Below are positions 7,112 to 14,775 of a DNA stretch of 51,313 nt, one piece after another. How positions within the stretch are numbered: the first letter of the stretch is position 1; each line of letters starts with the position of its first letter. The DNA is from Verrucomicrobiota bacterium (GTDB lineage Bacteria > Verrucomicrobiota > Verrucomicrobiia > Opitutales > UBA953). Position numbers and translations under genes: made by a program. The notes beneath the pieces were generated by a model. The model was not told the origin of the DNA. It made no database searches and was given only the letters and a program-made list of their open reading frames with translations. The stretch spans positions 1 through 51,313 of the forward strand of contig JAPLTV010000036.1 in the NCBI GenBank assembly GCA_026397955.1, written 5' to 3'.

Positions 7112-8299
7112 ATGTACGCCTTCCTCGCCTCCCTGATCTTTGTCGCCGCCGGCGAGGTGGCGCCTCCTCCTCCCGCCATCCCGGATCCCGAGGCGGTGCG
7201 TTACCTCCGGTCCAACGAACTCGCCGAGTGGAACAGCGCCATGCGTATCACCGCGGCTGGCGAGACCCGCGCCAAGACCGGGCAGAGCATCTTAAAGACG
7301 CTCGGCGGCGCTGTCGCCGACAGTAAGGGCCCTAAGGTCGGTGGACTCACCGAGACGCCTGAGCAGGTCAAGGTCCGCGCCCAGAAGATGATCGACGAAG
7401 GTAATGCGCAGATCCAGCAGGCCTTGCCCTCGTTGGTTCGCCTGCGTGCCGCCGCGGCCGCCCGCGCCGCCGAGAAGACCAAGCCAGTCAGCTTTTCCGC
7501 CGCCATCGCGCCGGTCGCCTGGAATGTCGCCGTCACCCAGTCCGTCGTCCGTCTGCAGAAGCAGGCGCGCGATCTCGGTTACGCCAAGGTCCACTTCGTC
7601 GGCTCGATCAGCCTGCTCGGTGATGGTAAACTCAATCGTCCCGAAGAACTTTCCGCCGACATCCGCGCCGCCTGGACGAAGGCCGACGACAAGTCGCTCG
7701 CACCCGTCCCGGCCGAAGGCTACGCCTACGTGCCCGGAGCCGACAAAGGCGCCCCCGCTCTTTCCAAGGGCCTGAAGCCTGCCACCGCGCCCAAGCAAGT
7801 CGCGATCGTCTGGGCTGATTATTACGCCGTGACCGCCGAAGGCGCGCGCGGCTTGCTCTTCCTTCGTCTGGCGGACGCCCACAGCATGCAGCTCGTCGCT
7901 TCAGAGGTCGCCTTCACTGAACTGGGCGCCGCCGCCGCTCCGGCCGGTACCTGTCAGGTTTCACTGCGCGACGACCGCAGTTTCCTTCCGCGCCTTAGCG
8001 AAGGCGGCGACTGGACGCTCGGCTTCGACCGTGCGAGTAATCCGCTCGGCTCGGCCCTGCTGGCGCATCTTTCCATCACTCAGAGCAAGGTCGGCGTCGC
8101 CGCCGCTCCTTACGTCGTGATCGTCACCGGCGGCGGCCCCGCCAGCGCCGAAGGCATCCGCGCGAAGTGGCGCGCCGTCACGGACACGGCTCCGGCCGGT
8201 TCGATTGCCTTCCATGTCTCGAGTATCCCGACCGGTGGCGAAGCCGTCGATGTCGGTCAACTGACCTTGAAGATCGCGCTCCCGGCCGCCACGAAGTGA
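7112..8299 (+). CDS. exported protein of unknown function
   Basis: I do not recognise this 395-residue protein. Residues 1-14 are hydrophobic (MYAFLASLIFVAAG) and look like a short signal peptide or anchor, followed by a Pro-rich stretch (VAPPPPAIPDPEA). The next 150 residues are rich in Ala, Lys and Glu and likely helical. The second half has alternating beta-like segments (KQVAIVWADYYAV, RGLLFLRLAD, PYVVIVTGGGP). No enzyme motif is visible. It begins 12 bases after HPr with a C-rich leader and no Shine-Dalgarno motif. Its stop codon abuts that of the convergent peptide deformylase gene with no base between. Codon use matches the neighbours, so it is a real, resident gene. Confidence 0.75.
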   Translation: MYAFLASLIFVAAGEVAPPPPAIPDPEAVRYLRSNELAEWNSAMRITAAGETRAKTGQSILKTLGGAVADSKGPKVGGLTETPEQVKVRAQKMIDEGNAQIQQALPSLVRLRAAAAARAAEKTKPVSFSAAIAPVAWNVAVTQSVVRLQKQARDLGYAKVHFVGSISLLGDGKLNRPEELSADIRAAWTKADDKSLAPVPAEGYAYVPGADKGAPALSKGLKPATAPKQVAIVWADYYAVTAEGARGLLFLRLADAHSMQLVASEVAFTELGAAAAPAGTCQVSLRDDRSFLPRLSEGGDWTLGFDRASNPLGSALLAHLSITQSKVGVAAAPYVVIVTGGGPASAEGIRAKWRAVTDTAPAGSIAFHVSSIPTGGEAVDVGQLTLKIALPAATK

Positions 8300-8881
8300 T
8301 CAGCCCTGCGCCTTGCGCGCGGCCTTCATCTCGATCGTCGTCGCGCGCTTGAGCTTCTTCACCTTGGCCGCGGTCAGCAGCTGGTGCGGACGCGTCATGC
8401 GGTCGATGAACAGGACTCCCTGGCAATGGTCGTGCTCGTGCTGCACGCAGCGGGCGAGCAGGCCCGCACATTCGAGGACGTGAGGCGCGCCGTCGGCGTC
8501 GCGGTAGCGCACGATGGCCCGCTCCACGCGCTCGACGTCGCCGGTGATACCGGGGAAGGAGAGGCACCCCTCGGTGTAGGTATCAGGCTCGCCAGCCGGC
8601 ACGCTCACCGTCGCGTTGGCGAGGAGCATCGGCATGATCTCATCCGGCTGGCGGGGCTTGCCGTCGAGCAAGGGGAGGAAGTCCTCGTCGTGCACATTCA
8701 TGACGAACAGCTGCAAAGAGAGTCCGACCTGCGGCGCGGCCAAGCCGATGCCTTTGGCGGTCTTCATCGCGCTCAACATCGCGTCGCCCAATGAACGCAG
8801 GGCGGGGCCGAACTCCTTCACAGGATCGCCTTTGGCCCGCAGGATCGGGTCGCCGTAGGGGCGGATGGTGAATTCGGCCAT
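8300..8881 (-). CDS. def: peptide deformylase
   Basis: This 193-residue enzyme removes the N-formyl group from nascent proteins in the cytoplasm. All three family motifs are present: GIGLAAPQVG (motif 1), EGCLSFPG with the metal-binding Cys (motif 2), and QHEHDHCQG with the two His ligands and catalytic Glu (motif 3). The length is slightly above the usual 165-190, owing to a charged C-terminal tail rich in Lys, Arg and Ala. It is convergent with the exported unknown protein; the two stop codons share the palindrome TGATCA. A gene for a CII-like regulator lies upstream on the same strand. Confidence 0.95.
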   Translation of the reverse strand: MAEFTIRPYGDPILRAKGDPVKEFGPALRSLGDAMLSAMKTAKGIGLAAPQVGLSLQLFVMNVHDEDFLPLLDGKPRQPDEIMPMLLANATVSVPAGEPDTYTEGCLSFPGITGDVERVERAIVRYRDADGAPHVLECAGLLARCVQHEHDHCQGVLFIDRMTRPHQLLTAAKVKKLKRATTIEMKAARKAQG

Positions 8882-8925
8882 GGCTTCTGGTTACCTTTCT
8901 GCGGCGGGCGTGAAAGCGAAATCGC

Positions 8926-9456
8926 TCAGTCTTTCGGGCGGAAGTCGCCTTTTTCGCAGCGGCGGACGAAGGCTTCCGTGCGCTTGCGGATGCGATCCCA
9001 TTTCTCACGGAGTTCCTGGGTCTCGTCGGCCGTGATGCGGTGGTCTTCCATCGCGTCGGCCACGTCGGCGATGAGCAGGCCGAATTCGCGGACGAGGGCG
9101 TTGGCGGCTTTATCCAGATTGCCACCTGGGGCTTCGCCTTCGACCGGGGTGAATTGTCCGCCCGCGCGCTGGGCGAGCCAGTCGACGATGCGGGTGTCGC
9201 CGGTGAGGTCGATGAGCAGCGCGGTTCGGTGCAGCGGGTTGGGCTGGCCGCTGCCTTTCTCGGCCGGCTCGCGCCACTTGTAGAGCATCGAGGCGGAGAC
9301 GCCGAGGGACTTCGCGATCACGGCATGCTTGCCGGCTTCTTTCTCGCCCGCCTTGAGTAAGGCGTCCTGCAGAACGTGATGAGCTTCCTTGACTGGGGTG
9401 CGACGAGGGGCGGGCGGTTTCTTGGCCATGGCCGAGAATAGGTCGGGGGCGGCCAT
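8926..9456 (-). CDS. phage regulatory CII/CP76-like HTH protein
   Basis: This 176-residue protein resembles the phage CII-type regulator family (CP76). A helix-turn-helix is likely at about residues 45-63 (AVIAKSLGVSASMLYKWREP). It is followed by the family-like LTGDTRIVDWLAQRAGG segment and a helical C-terminal half. The family is defined by phage activators, but bacterial chromosomes carry resident versions and no prophage gene is visible around it. Its regulon is unknown. The start could also be MAKKPPAPRR at 9429; neither site has a clear ribosome-binding sequence. It lies 44 bases upstream of def on the same strand and may share a transcript. I am fairly confident of the DNA-binding nature and less so of the exact family. 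Confidence 0.65.
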   Translation of the reverse strand: MAAPDLFSAMAKKPPAPRRTPVKEAHHVLQDALLKAGEKEAGKHAVIAKSLGVSASMLYKWREPAEKGSGQPNPLHRTALLIDLTGDTRIVDWLAQRAGGQFTPVEGEAPGGNLDKAANALVREFGLLIADVADAMEDHRITADETQELREKWDRIRKRTEAFVRRCEKGDFRPKD

Positions 9457-9557
9457 TTTCGCAAGCGTGACGGAAAATTACAGGCTGAGGGTGTTTTTGT
9501 AAGGGGGCTATGCATGGAAAAGATTGGAATGCGGCCCGCAAGGGGTAGGTTGGCCCC

Positions 9558-10061
9558 ATGATGCTTTCAGCCGCCTCCCCTGAAGAGGTTTCCCTAGTCC
9601 TGCCGATCGGCTTACTCGTGTCCGGCCTGGTCCTGATCGGCGCGGAGTTCTTCCTCCCGACCGTCGTGCTCGGTTTCTTCGGCGCCGTCGTCTCCTTCGC
9701 CGGCATCTATCTATCGGCCGATGCGGGCGCGACGACGTGCGCGGTGTTCTGCGTCGTCTTCCTAGTCGTCCTCACGCTCGAGTTCTTCGCTTTCCGCCGC
9801 CTCCTGCCGCAGACCGCTATTGGTCGCTCGATGATCAACGTTAGCAGCAACGAAGGCGCCGCCGTACCGGCCGCCGCCGGTTACGCGGTCTATGTCGGCA
9901 AGGCTGGCAAGGCTGTCACGGTCCTCGCGCCTTCGGGTACCGTCGAGATCGACGGCACCTTGGTCGAAGCATTTTCCGTCGACGGTTTCGTCGAGCGTAA
10001 CGCCGCCGTCGTCGTCACCGAGGCCGGTTCCGGCCGCGTGACCGTCCGCCGCTCCCGCTGA
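9558..10061 (+). CDS. NfeD family membrane protein
   Basis: This 167-residue protein has two or three hydrophobic segments in its first 80 residues ([54 protein letters not shown]). A soluble beta-rich C-terminal domain follows with [20 protein letters not shown] and [13 protein letters not shown], the OB-fold typical of NfeD. The short form, lacking the protease domain, is the partner of flotillin-like proteins. The floA gene follows after 13 bases. Together they are thought to organise membrane microdomains and influence membrane fluidity. It is the first gene of a three-gene unit (nfeD, floA, small membrane protein). Confidence 0.85.
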   Translation: MMLSAASPEEVSLVLPIGLLVSGLVLIGAEFFLPTVVLGFFGAVVSFAGIYLSADAGATTCAVFCVVFLVVLTLEFFAFRRLLPQTAIGRSMINVSSNEGAAVPAAAGYAVYVGKAGKAVTVLAPSGTVEIDGTLVEAFSVDGFVERNAAVVVTEAGSGRVTVRRSR

Positions 10062-10074
10062 ACTTTTCCCTCTC

Positions 10075-11091
10075 ATGCCTACCATGCCTACCATCATCAT
10101 CTGGATCGCAGCCGGCGCCCTGCTGCTGTTCGTCCTCTTCCTGCTCTCCTTCCTCGCCGTCTGGGTGCGCGCCCGCCTCGCCGGAGCTGAGGTCGGCCTC
10201 TTCGACCTCGTCGGCATGCGTCTGCGCAGCGTTCCCTACACCGTAATCGTCGACGCCAAGATCGCTGCCACCAAGGCTGGCCTCTCGGTCGACGTCGAGA
10301 AAATCGACGCCCACTACCTCGCCGGCGGCAACATCGTGCAGACGGTCCAGGCGCTCATCGCCGCCCAGAAGGCCGGCCTGCACCTCGACTGGAATCGCGC
10401 CTGCGCGATCGACATCGCCACCCGCGGCACGAACAAGTCCGTGCTGGAGGCCGTCCTCACCTCCGTCAGCCCGAAAGTCATCGACGTGCCTAATCCGGCC
10501 AGCGGCCGCACCACGATCGACGCCGTCGCCAAGGATGGCATCCAGGTGAAGGTGAAGGCCCGCGTGACCGTCCGTACCAACCTCGACCGTTTCGTCGGCG
10601 GCGCCCAGGAAGAGACCATCATCGCGCGCGTCGGCGAAGGCATCGTCACCACCATCGGTTCCTCCGAGAGCTATAAGATCGTCCTCGAGAACCCTGACCG
10701 TATTTCCAAGACCGTGCTTGAGCGCGGTCTCGACGCCAACACGGCGTATGAGATCATGTCGATCGACATCGCGGACGTCGACGTCGGCGACAACATCGGC
10801 GCCATGCTCCAGGAAGCCCAGGCCAACGCCAACAAGAACATGGCGCAGGCCCAGGCCGAAATCCGTCGCGCCGCCGCCGTCGCGCTCGAACAGGAGATGC
10901 GCGCCCGCGTCGAAGAGATGCGTGCCCGCGTCGTCGAAGCCGAGGCCCAGATTCCGCAGGCTCTCGCCGACGCGCTGCGTTCCGGCCGCATGGGTTACAT
11001 GGATTACCAGCGTCTCGAAAACCTCCGTTCCGATACCGAGATGCGCAAAGGCATCGCCGGTGACGGCCCGGCGCCTGGCGCCAAGGCGTAA
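10075..11091 (+). CDS. floA: flotillin-like protein FloA
   Basis: This 338-residue protein is of the FloA (UPF0365) type within the SPFH superfamily and is expected to scaffold membrane microdomains. An N-terminal membrane-inserted hydrophobic segment lies at about residues 5-28 ([22 protein letters not shown]). Signature regions are [40 protein letters not shown] and [11 protein letters not shown]. The Ala/Glu-rich coiled region [24 protein letters not shown] is followed by a C-terminal [12 protein letters not shown]. The length matches the family. The start at 10075 gives MPTMPTIII; a second ATG at 10084 is equally possible. The leader is pyrimidine-rich. It sits between nfeD and a small membrane protein. 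Confidence 0.93.
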   Translation: MPTMPTIIIWIAAGALLLFVLFLLSFLAVWVRARLAGAEVGLFDLVGMRLRSVPYTVIVDAKIAATKAGLSVDVEKIDAHYLAGGNIVQTVQALIAAQKAGLHLDWNRACAIDIATRGTNKSVLEAVLTSVSPKVIDVPNPASGRTTIDAVAKDGIQVKVKARVTVRTNLDRFVGGAQEETIIARVGEGIVTTIGSSESYKIVLENPDRISKTVLERGLDANTAYEIMSIDIADVDVGDNIGAMLQEAQANANKNMAQAQAEIRRAAAVALEQEMRARVEEMRARVVEAEAQIPQALADALRSGRMGYMDYQRLENLRSDTEMRKGIAGDGPAPGAKA

Positions 11092-11093
11092 GC

Positions 11094-11441
11094 ATGGAGC
11101 TGGCGCTCATCATCAAGGTCGGCATCGGCCTGGTCGCGTTCGTGGCCTGGCTGATCGGCAAGATCAAGGGTCCGGTCGAGCAGGCCCCGATGGCCGCAAC
11201 GCCGCCGCCCGTGACCCGTCGGACGCGTCGCGTGCGCAATGCGCCGCCGCCCCTCGCGCCGGAGCCGGAGGCCCCGGCCCCGGTCGTCGCGACCCATCTC
11301 GACGCCACGTCCCTCGTGGTCACTCGCCCCGCTCGTGCGCATACGCGTACGCAGTTTCGCGGCTCGGCCGCTCTCCGCCAGGCGCTGGTCGCCCGCGAGG
11401 TGCTCGGGCTACCGTTGTCGCTGCGGCCGCCGCGTTTCTGA
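11094..11441 (+). CDS. small membrane protein of the nfeD-floA unit, unknown function
   Basis: This 115-residue protein starts 2 bases after the floA stop, so translation is likely coupled. Residues 4-22 form a transmembrane helix (ALIIKVGIGLVAFVAWLIG). A Pro/Ala/Arg-rich, probably disordered region follows. A C-terminal segment (FRGSAALRQALVAREVLGLP) looks like a conserved amphipathic helix and could be a binding motif. I know no family name. Its position implies a role with FloA at the membrane, which is an inference. Its stop codon abuts that of the convergent ABC permease gene. Confidence 0.72.
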   Translation: MELALIIKVGIGLVAFVAWLIGKIKGPVEQAPMAATPPPVTRRTRRVRNAPPPLAPEPEAPAPVVATHLDATSLVVTRPARAHTRTQFRGSAALRQALVAREVLGLPLSLRPPRF

Positions 11442-12254
11442 TCAGCGTCGCGGCGCGAAGATTCGGGCGACGAGGTAGGGCAGCGCGCAGCAGAGCACGA
11501 TGCCGGCGCCTGACGGCACCGCGGGTGCGTAGTAAGAAAGATACAGGCCGCCGACGCCGCCGAGCAGCGCGCAACCCGCTCCCCAGGCCATCACCTGCAG
11601 CACAGTGCGGCCGAGCAGTACGCCCGTCGCGGCGGGGATGACGAAGAGCGCGGTCGTGAGCAGGGCGCCGACGAGGCGGACGCACGCGACCGAGCCCAGC
11701 GCGACGAGCATGAGCAGTACGACGCGCATGAGCGCGGGCCGGGCGCCGAGCAGCGCCGCGTATTCTTCGTCGAAGGAGGCCAGCTCAAGTTCCTTATGCA
11801 AGGCCCGCAGGCCGAAGAGCACGACTCCAGCGGTGACGCCGATGACTAGCAGGTCTTCGCCGCCGACGGAGACCACGCTGCCGAAGAGCAGCCCGGCGAA
11901 GTCGCGCCAGGAGTTGGCCTGCTGCATGAGCGCGATGCCCGCCGCGAACATCACCGACAACATCACGCCGACCGCGCTGTCTTCGCTTGTGCCTTTGCGC
12001 GAGGCTAGCCAGGCCGCGCCGGCCGCGGTGAGCAAGGCGGCGACGAGTGCGCCGAGGTAAGGGGAGAGGCCGAGGAGCAGCGCGCCGACCACGCCGGGCA
12101 GGATCGAGTGCGTGAGCGCAGTGCTCACGAAGGCCATGCGCCGGAGCACGACGTACGCGCCGAGGCAGGCGCAGGTCGTCCCGCTGAGCAGGACGGCGAG
12201 CAGGGCGCGCACGAAGAAAGGTTCCGACAGTGGCTGCAGGAGGAGATCAAGCAT
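11442..12254 (-). CDS. metal ABC transporter permease (ZnuB/MntB family)
   Basis: This 270-residue integral membrane protein of the ABC-3 family has seven to nine hydrophobic helices. The early VVLRRMAFVSTALTHSILPG segment is characteristic of Zn/Mn/Fe importers, as are the internal VGVMLSVMFAAGIAL and the C-terminal GLYLSYYAPAVPSGAGIVL. It forms the channel through which metal from the binding protein enters the cytoplasm. Its start overlaps the end of the ATPase gene by 8 bases, so all three transporter genes form one operon in the order binding protein, ATPase, permease. The metal cannot be told from the permease alone. Confidence 0.92.
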   Translation of the reverse strand: MLDLLLQPLSEPFFVRALLAVLLSGTTCACLGAYVVLRRMAFVSTALTHSILPGVVGALLLGLSPYLGALVAALLTAAGAAWLASRKGTSEDSAVGVMLSVMFAAGIALMQQANSWRDFAGLLFGSVVSVGGEDLLVIGVTAGVVLFGLRALHKELELASFDEEYAALLGARPALMRVVLLMLVALGSVACVRLVGALLTTALFVIPAATGVLLGRTVLQVMAWGAGCALLGGVGGLYLSYYAPAVPSGAGIVLCCALPYLVARIFAPRR

Positions 12255-13032
12255 GGCGGTGGTCGTGGCCGGAGCAGGCGTGGCGCGTCGAGACGGCCCC
12301 GTCGCGCATCTCGAGGATACGGTCGAAGCGGCCGAGGTCGGCGGGATCGTGCGTGGCCATCACGACGGTGAAGGTCGAGCCTTGCTCGAAGAGAAAACGG
12401 TCGATGATTTCGCGGCTCGGCTGGTCGAGGGCTGCGTAGGGCTCGTCGAGGAGGAGGATCTCCGCGCCTTGCACGACGGCCCGGGCGATGAGCGCGCGTT
12501 GCAGCTGGCCGCCGGACAGCGTGTGGACGGGTCGCTCCGCGAGTCCGGTCAGACCGAGGCGCGTCAGCGCGAGGTCGATGGCTTCGTCACCATGCCCGCA
12601 TTCCTCGAACCATCCGTGGTGGGCGTAGGTGCCCATCTGCACCAGGCGCCGAAGCTTGAGCGGGAAATATTCGGTGAGATGCGGCCGCTGGGCGAGGTAG
12701 GCGATGCGACTGCGGCCGAGGCGAGGGGCTTCGCCGGCGATGAGGGCTTCGCCTGAGCGGATCGGCGTGAGGCCGGCGAGCACGCGCAGGAGCGTGGATT
12801 TACCGGAGCCATTGGGGCCGATGAGCGCGGTCCGGCATCCGCAAGGTATCTCGAAGGTCGCGTCATGGAAGGCGACCGGGCCGTCGAGGCGGGCGGCGGC
12901 GGAGAGCTGCTTGGCCGAGACGGCGATGCCTGGGCATCCGCCCTTCTCCTTCTGCGCGTAGGGTATCGAGGGTAGGACGGCGAAGACCGCGTCGCCGAGG
13001 TGGCGAGAAAGCGAGGTGAGGATTCGGCTCAT
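12247..13032 (-). CDS. metal ABC transporter ATP-binding protein (ZnuC/MntA family)
   Basis: This 261-residue ATPase energises the importer. The Walker A motif GPNGSGKST is at residues 72-80, the signature LSGGQLQRA at 172-180, and Walker B LLLDEP at 193-198, followed by the H-loop in VVMATHDP. The start codon overlaps the stop of the binding-protein gene in an ATGA arrangement, which supports this start. It leaves an N-terminal extension of about 35 residues before the usual ATPase fold. Near the C-terminus DGAVSTRHACSGHDHRHA is His-rich and might bind metal, a feature seen in some zinc transporters. Confidence 0.92.
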   Translation of the reverse strand: MSRILTSLSRHLGDAVFAVLPSIPYAQKEKGGCPGIAVSAKQLSAAARLDGPVAFHDATFEIPCGCRTALIGPNGSGKSTLLRVLAGLTPIRSGEALIAGEAPRLGRSRIAYLAQRPHLTEYFPLKLRRLVQMGTYAHHGWFEECGHGDEAIDLALTRLGLTGLAERPVHTLSGGQLQRALIARAVVQGAEILLLDEPYAALDQPSREIIDRFLFEQGSTFTVVMATHDPADLGRFDRILEMRDGAVSTRHACSGHDHRHA

Positions 13033-13913
13033 TTTCGGAGGAGGGCCTGATGAAGCCGTTTGCCGTTGGTGAGCATCATCGAGGTCCAGGTGTCGCCGGG
13101 TTGTCCGGGCGGCTCGAGGTATTCGAAGGAGAGGGCGAGCGGGGGAGGGAGGCCGGCGTCTTCGGTCAGTCTCCGGGCGAAGGCATCATTCTGGCCTTCA
13201 TCCGTGACGATCACGCGGATTTTCTGTTTCCGAATCAAGGAGAGCAGTTCGGAGAAGTGGTGGGCGGAGGGGTCAGCCGATTCGGCGGAGCCTCCGGCAA
13301 GAATCGTCCCAGCAACCGTCAGCCCGTAGTGATGGGCAAATAAATCAAGGTTGGCGTGATGGGAGACGAGGGCGCGCTGCTCCGGATTAATCTCACCGAA
13401 GAGCTTACCCAGCACCGAATCGACCGATTCAATTTCCTTAAGATATTGTCTATAAGCGACTTGAGTTGATTCTTTGCCGCTGATTTCACCCAGCCTTCCC
13501 GCCAATGCCTTCACCATGTTTTTGACCATGGTGGGGTCGGTCCAGGCGTGAGGATTTGATGAGGGGTTCTGGGTCGCGTCAGAGGCGTTATATCGACTGA
13601 GCCAAAGGATGGTATCAGAACGCCCGTTGGCCTTACCCCAAGCGGCGAGCCAAGGTTCAAATTCCGGACTCATGGCGACGATCAAGGTCGCGCGGCGTAA
13701 GTCTTTCGCATGGCGGGGGCTGAGCTGGAAGCCGTGCGCCTCGCTGCGGGGCGGGATGATGCTTATCGACTCAAAACCATTACCACCAATGATTTGCACC
13801 CAATCGTGAATGACCGTAAAGCTTGAGACGACGACCGGTTTTTCTTGCGCGAGGGCCTGCCCGCCGAACCAGGGTGTCGCGGATAGGATCAAGGCTGTCA
13901 GGAGGCGAAGCAC
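13029..13913 (-). CDS. metal ABC transporter substrate-binding protein (ZnuA-like)
   Basis: This 294-residue periplasmic cluster A-I binding protein has a signal peptide (about residues 1-22, ending ALAQ). Metal ligands can be assigned: His in SEAHGFQ, His in VSHHANL, and an acidic ligand in VTDEGQN. NPHAWTDP is the usual conserved motif. There is no long His-rich loop of the classical ZnuA kind, so Zn, Mn or Fe all remain possible. It is the first gene of the importer operon and faces the pilus operon across a short divergent region with two perfect inverted repeats, which could be an operator for a metal-responsive repressor. Confidence 0.9.
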   Translation of the reverse strand: MLRLLTALILSATPWFGGQALAQEKPVVVSSFTVIHDWVQIIGGNGFESISIIPPRSEAHGFQLSPRHAKDLRRATLIVAMSPEFEPWLAAWGKANGRSDTILWLSRYNASDATQNPSSNPHAWTDPTMVKNMVKALAGRLGEISGKESTQVAYRQYLKEIESVDSVLGKLFGEINPEQRALVSHHANLDLFAHHYGLTVAGTILAGGSAESADPSAHHFSELLSLIRKQKIRVIVTDEGQNDAFARRLTEDAGLPPPLALSFEYLEPPGQPGDTWTSMMLTNGKRLHQALLRK

Positions 13914-13944
13914 GAAAAACGAGCCTCACAGCCTTTGGCTCCAG

Positions 13945-13973
13945 ATGCAAGAAGTTTGCATTTAACAATTGTT
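13945..13973. promoter_or_regulatory. two adjacent inverted repeats in the divergent metal-importer/pilus region
   Basis: ATGCAA-N5-TTGCAT (13945-13961) is followed two bases later by the perfect 10-bp palindrome AACAATTGTT (13964-13973). Both are AT-rich islands in GC-rich surroundings, and they sit just upstream of the metal-importer start. They could be operator sites for a Zur/Fur/MntR-type regulator or for the pilus operon; neither matches a consensus I can name. Confidence 0.4.
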
Positions 13974-14034
13974 CCAATCCTGCTGGTTTTTGCGTTTGCC
14001 TATGCCCTCCACTCGCAACAGATTTCCCCTCCCC

Positions 14035-14751
14035 ATGCCCCAAGCACGTGCTGTTTTTGCCAGCCTAATGGCTTATTGCCTGTCCGTATCCCTCGTTTCC
14101 GCTCAGGCGACCAAGGCGGAAGGCGCCACGGGCAAAAGCCCGGTCTCCGTGCGCTCCGTGCACTTCGACCCGGTCAAGATCGGCGGCCAGAAGAACGAAT
14201 GGATCCGCATGCAGGTCGAACTACAGGCCAATTTCAATCCCGAGACCAAGGTCGCGGCGGAAGACAAAGTCGGCAAGCGGGCCGCCAACAAGCAGTGGGT
14301 CGACAAGGTCAAGGTGACCGTCACCCAGATTTTTAAGCCGGTCGCCGCCAAGGATGCGGCCGAGTTCTCCTATTACCGCTCGTCGGCCACCGTGCTGACC
14401 ATGGAAATCGGCTCGCCGCGCTCCGTCTACTTCTACCTGCCTGGAGATATCGTGAAGCGTGACCGCCTCAAGATGCAGCCCGACTACTTCTACGTGCAGC
14501 TCGACGTCGGCGGCACCGAAGTCCCCCTCTTCAATGAAGCCGGTCGCCTGACCCCGGATATGCTCGCCGCCGTCCACAAGATGTTCGTCAGCAAGAAGGA
14601 TTTCGACGGTGCGCGCGAACAGGCCGACCGCGGCGTCAACGCCAACGCCGGCATGCTGCGCCCTCAGTTCATGGTGCCGTACGCCATCTTCGACACTTTG
14701 CCGCAGGGTTCGCCTTCCCCCGAGTTCATCCGGGAAGACAGCGCCCGCTAA
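14035..14751 (+). CDS. Amuc_1102 family pilus-like protein
   Basis: From 14035 this is a 238-residue exported protein with signal peptide MPQARAVFASLMAYCLSVSLVSAQ. The frame is open from 13969, so starts at 13969 or 14002 are possible, but the 14035 start gives the cleanest signal sequence. The mature part has SVHFDPVKIGGQKNEWIRMQ, VTQIFKPVAAK, YFYLPGDIVKRD and PYFIFDTLP-like segments (here PYAIFDTLPQG). It matches the Amuc_1102 protein of the Akkermansia pilus-like locus, whose fold is reported as immunoglobulin-like. It is the first of five genes in the same order as Amuc_1102 to Amuc_1098, followed after 24 bases by the PilM-like gene. The family assignment rests mainly on this conserved order and size. 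Confidence 0.8.
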   Translation: MPQARAVFASLMAYCLSVSLVSAQATKAEGATGKSPVSVRSVHFDPVKIGGQKNEWIRMQVELQANFNPETKVAAEDKVGKRAANKQWVDKVKVTVTQIFKPVAAKDAAEFSYYRSSATVLTMEIGSPRSVYFYLPGDIVKRDRLKMQPDYFYVQLDVGGTEVPLFNEAGRLTPDMLAAVHKMFVSKKDFDGAREQADRGVNANAGMLRPQFMVPYAIFDTLPQGSPSPEFIREDSAR

Positions 14752-14775
14752 TCCCCCTCCACCCCTCGTTTTCGT

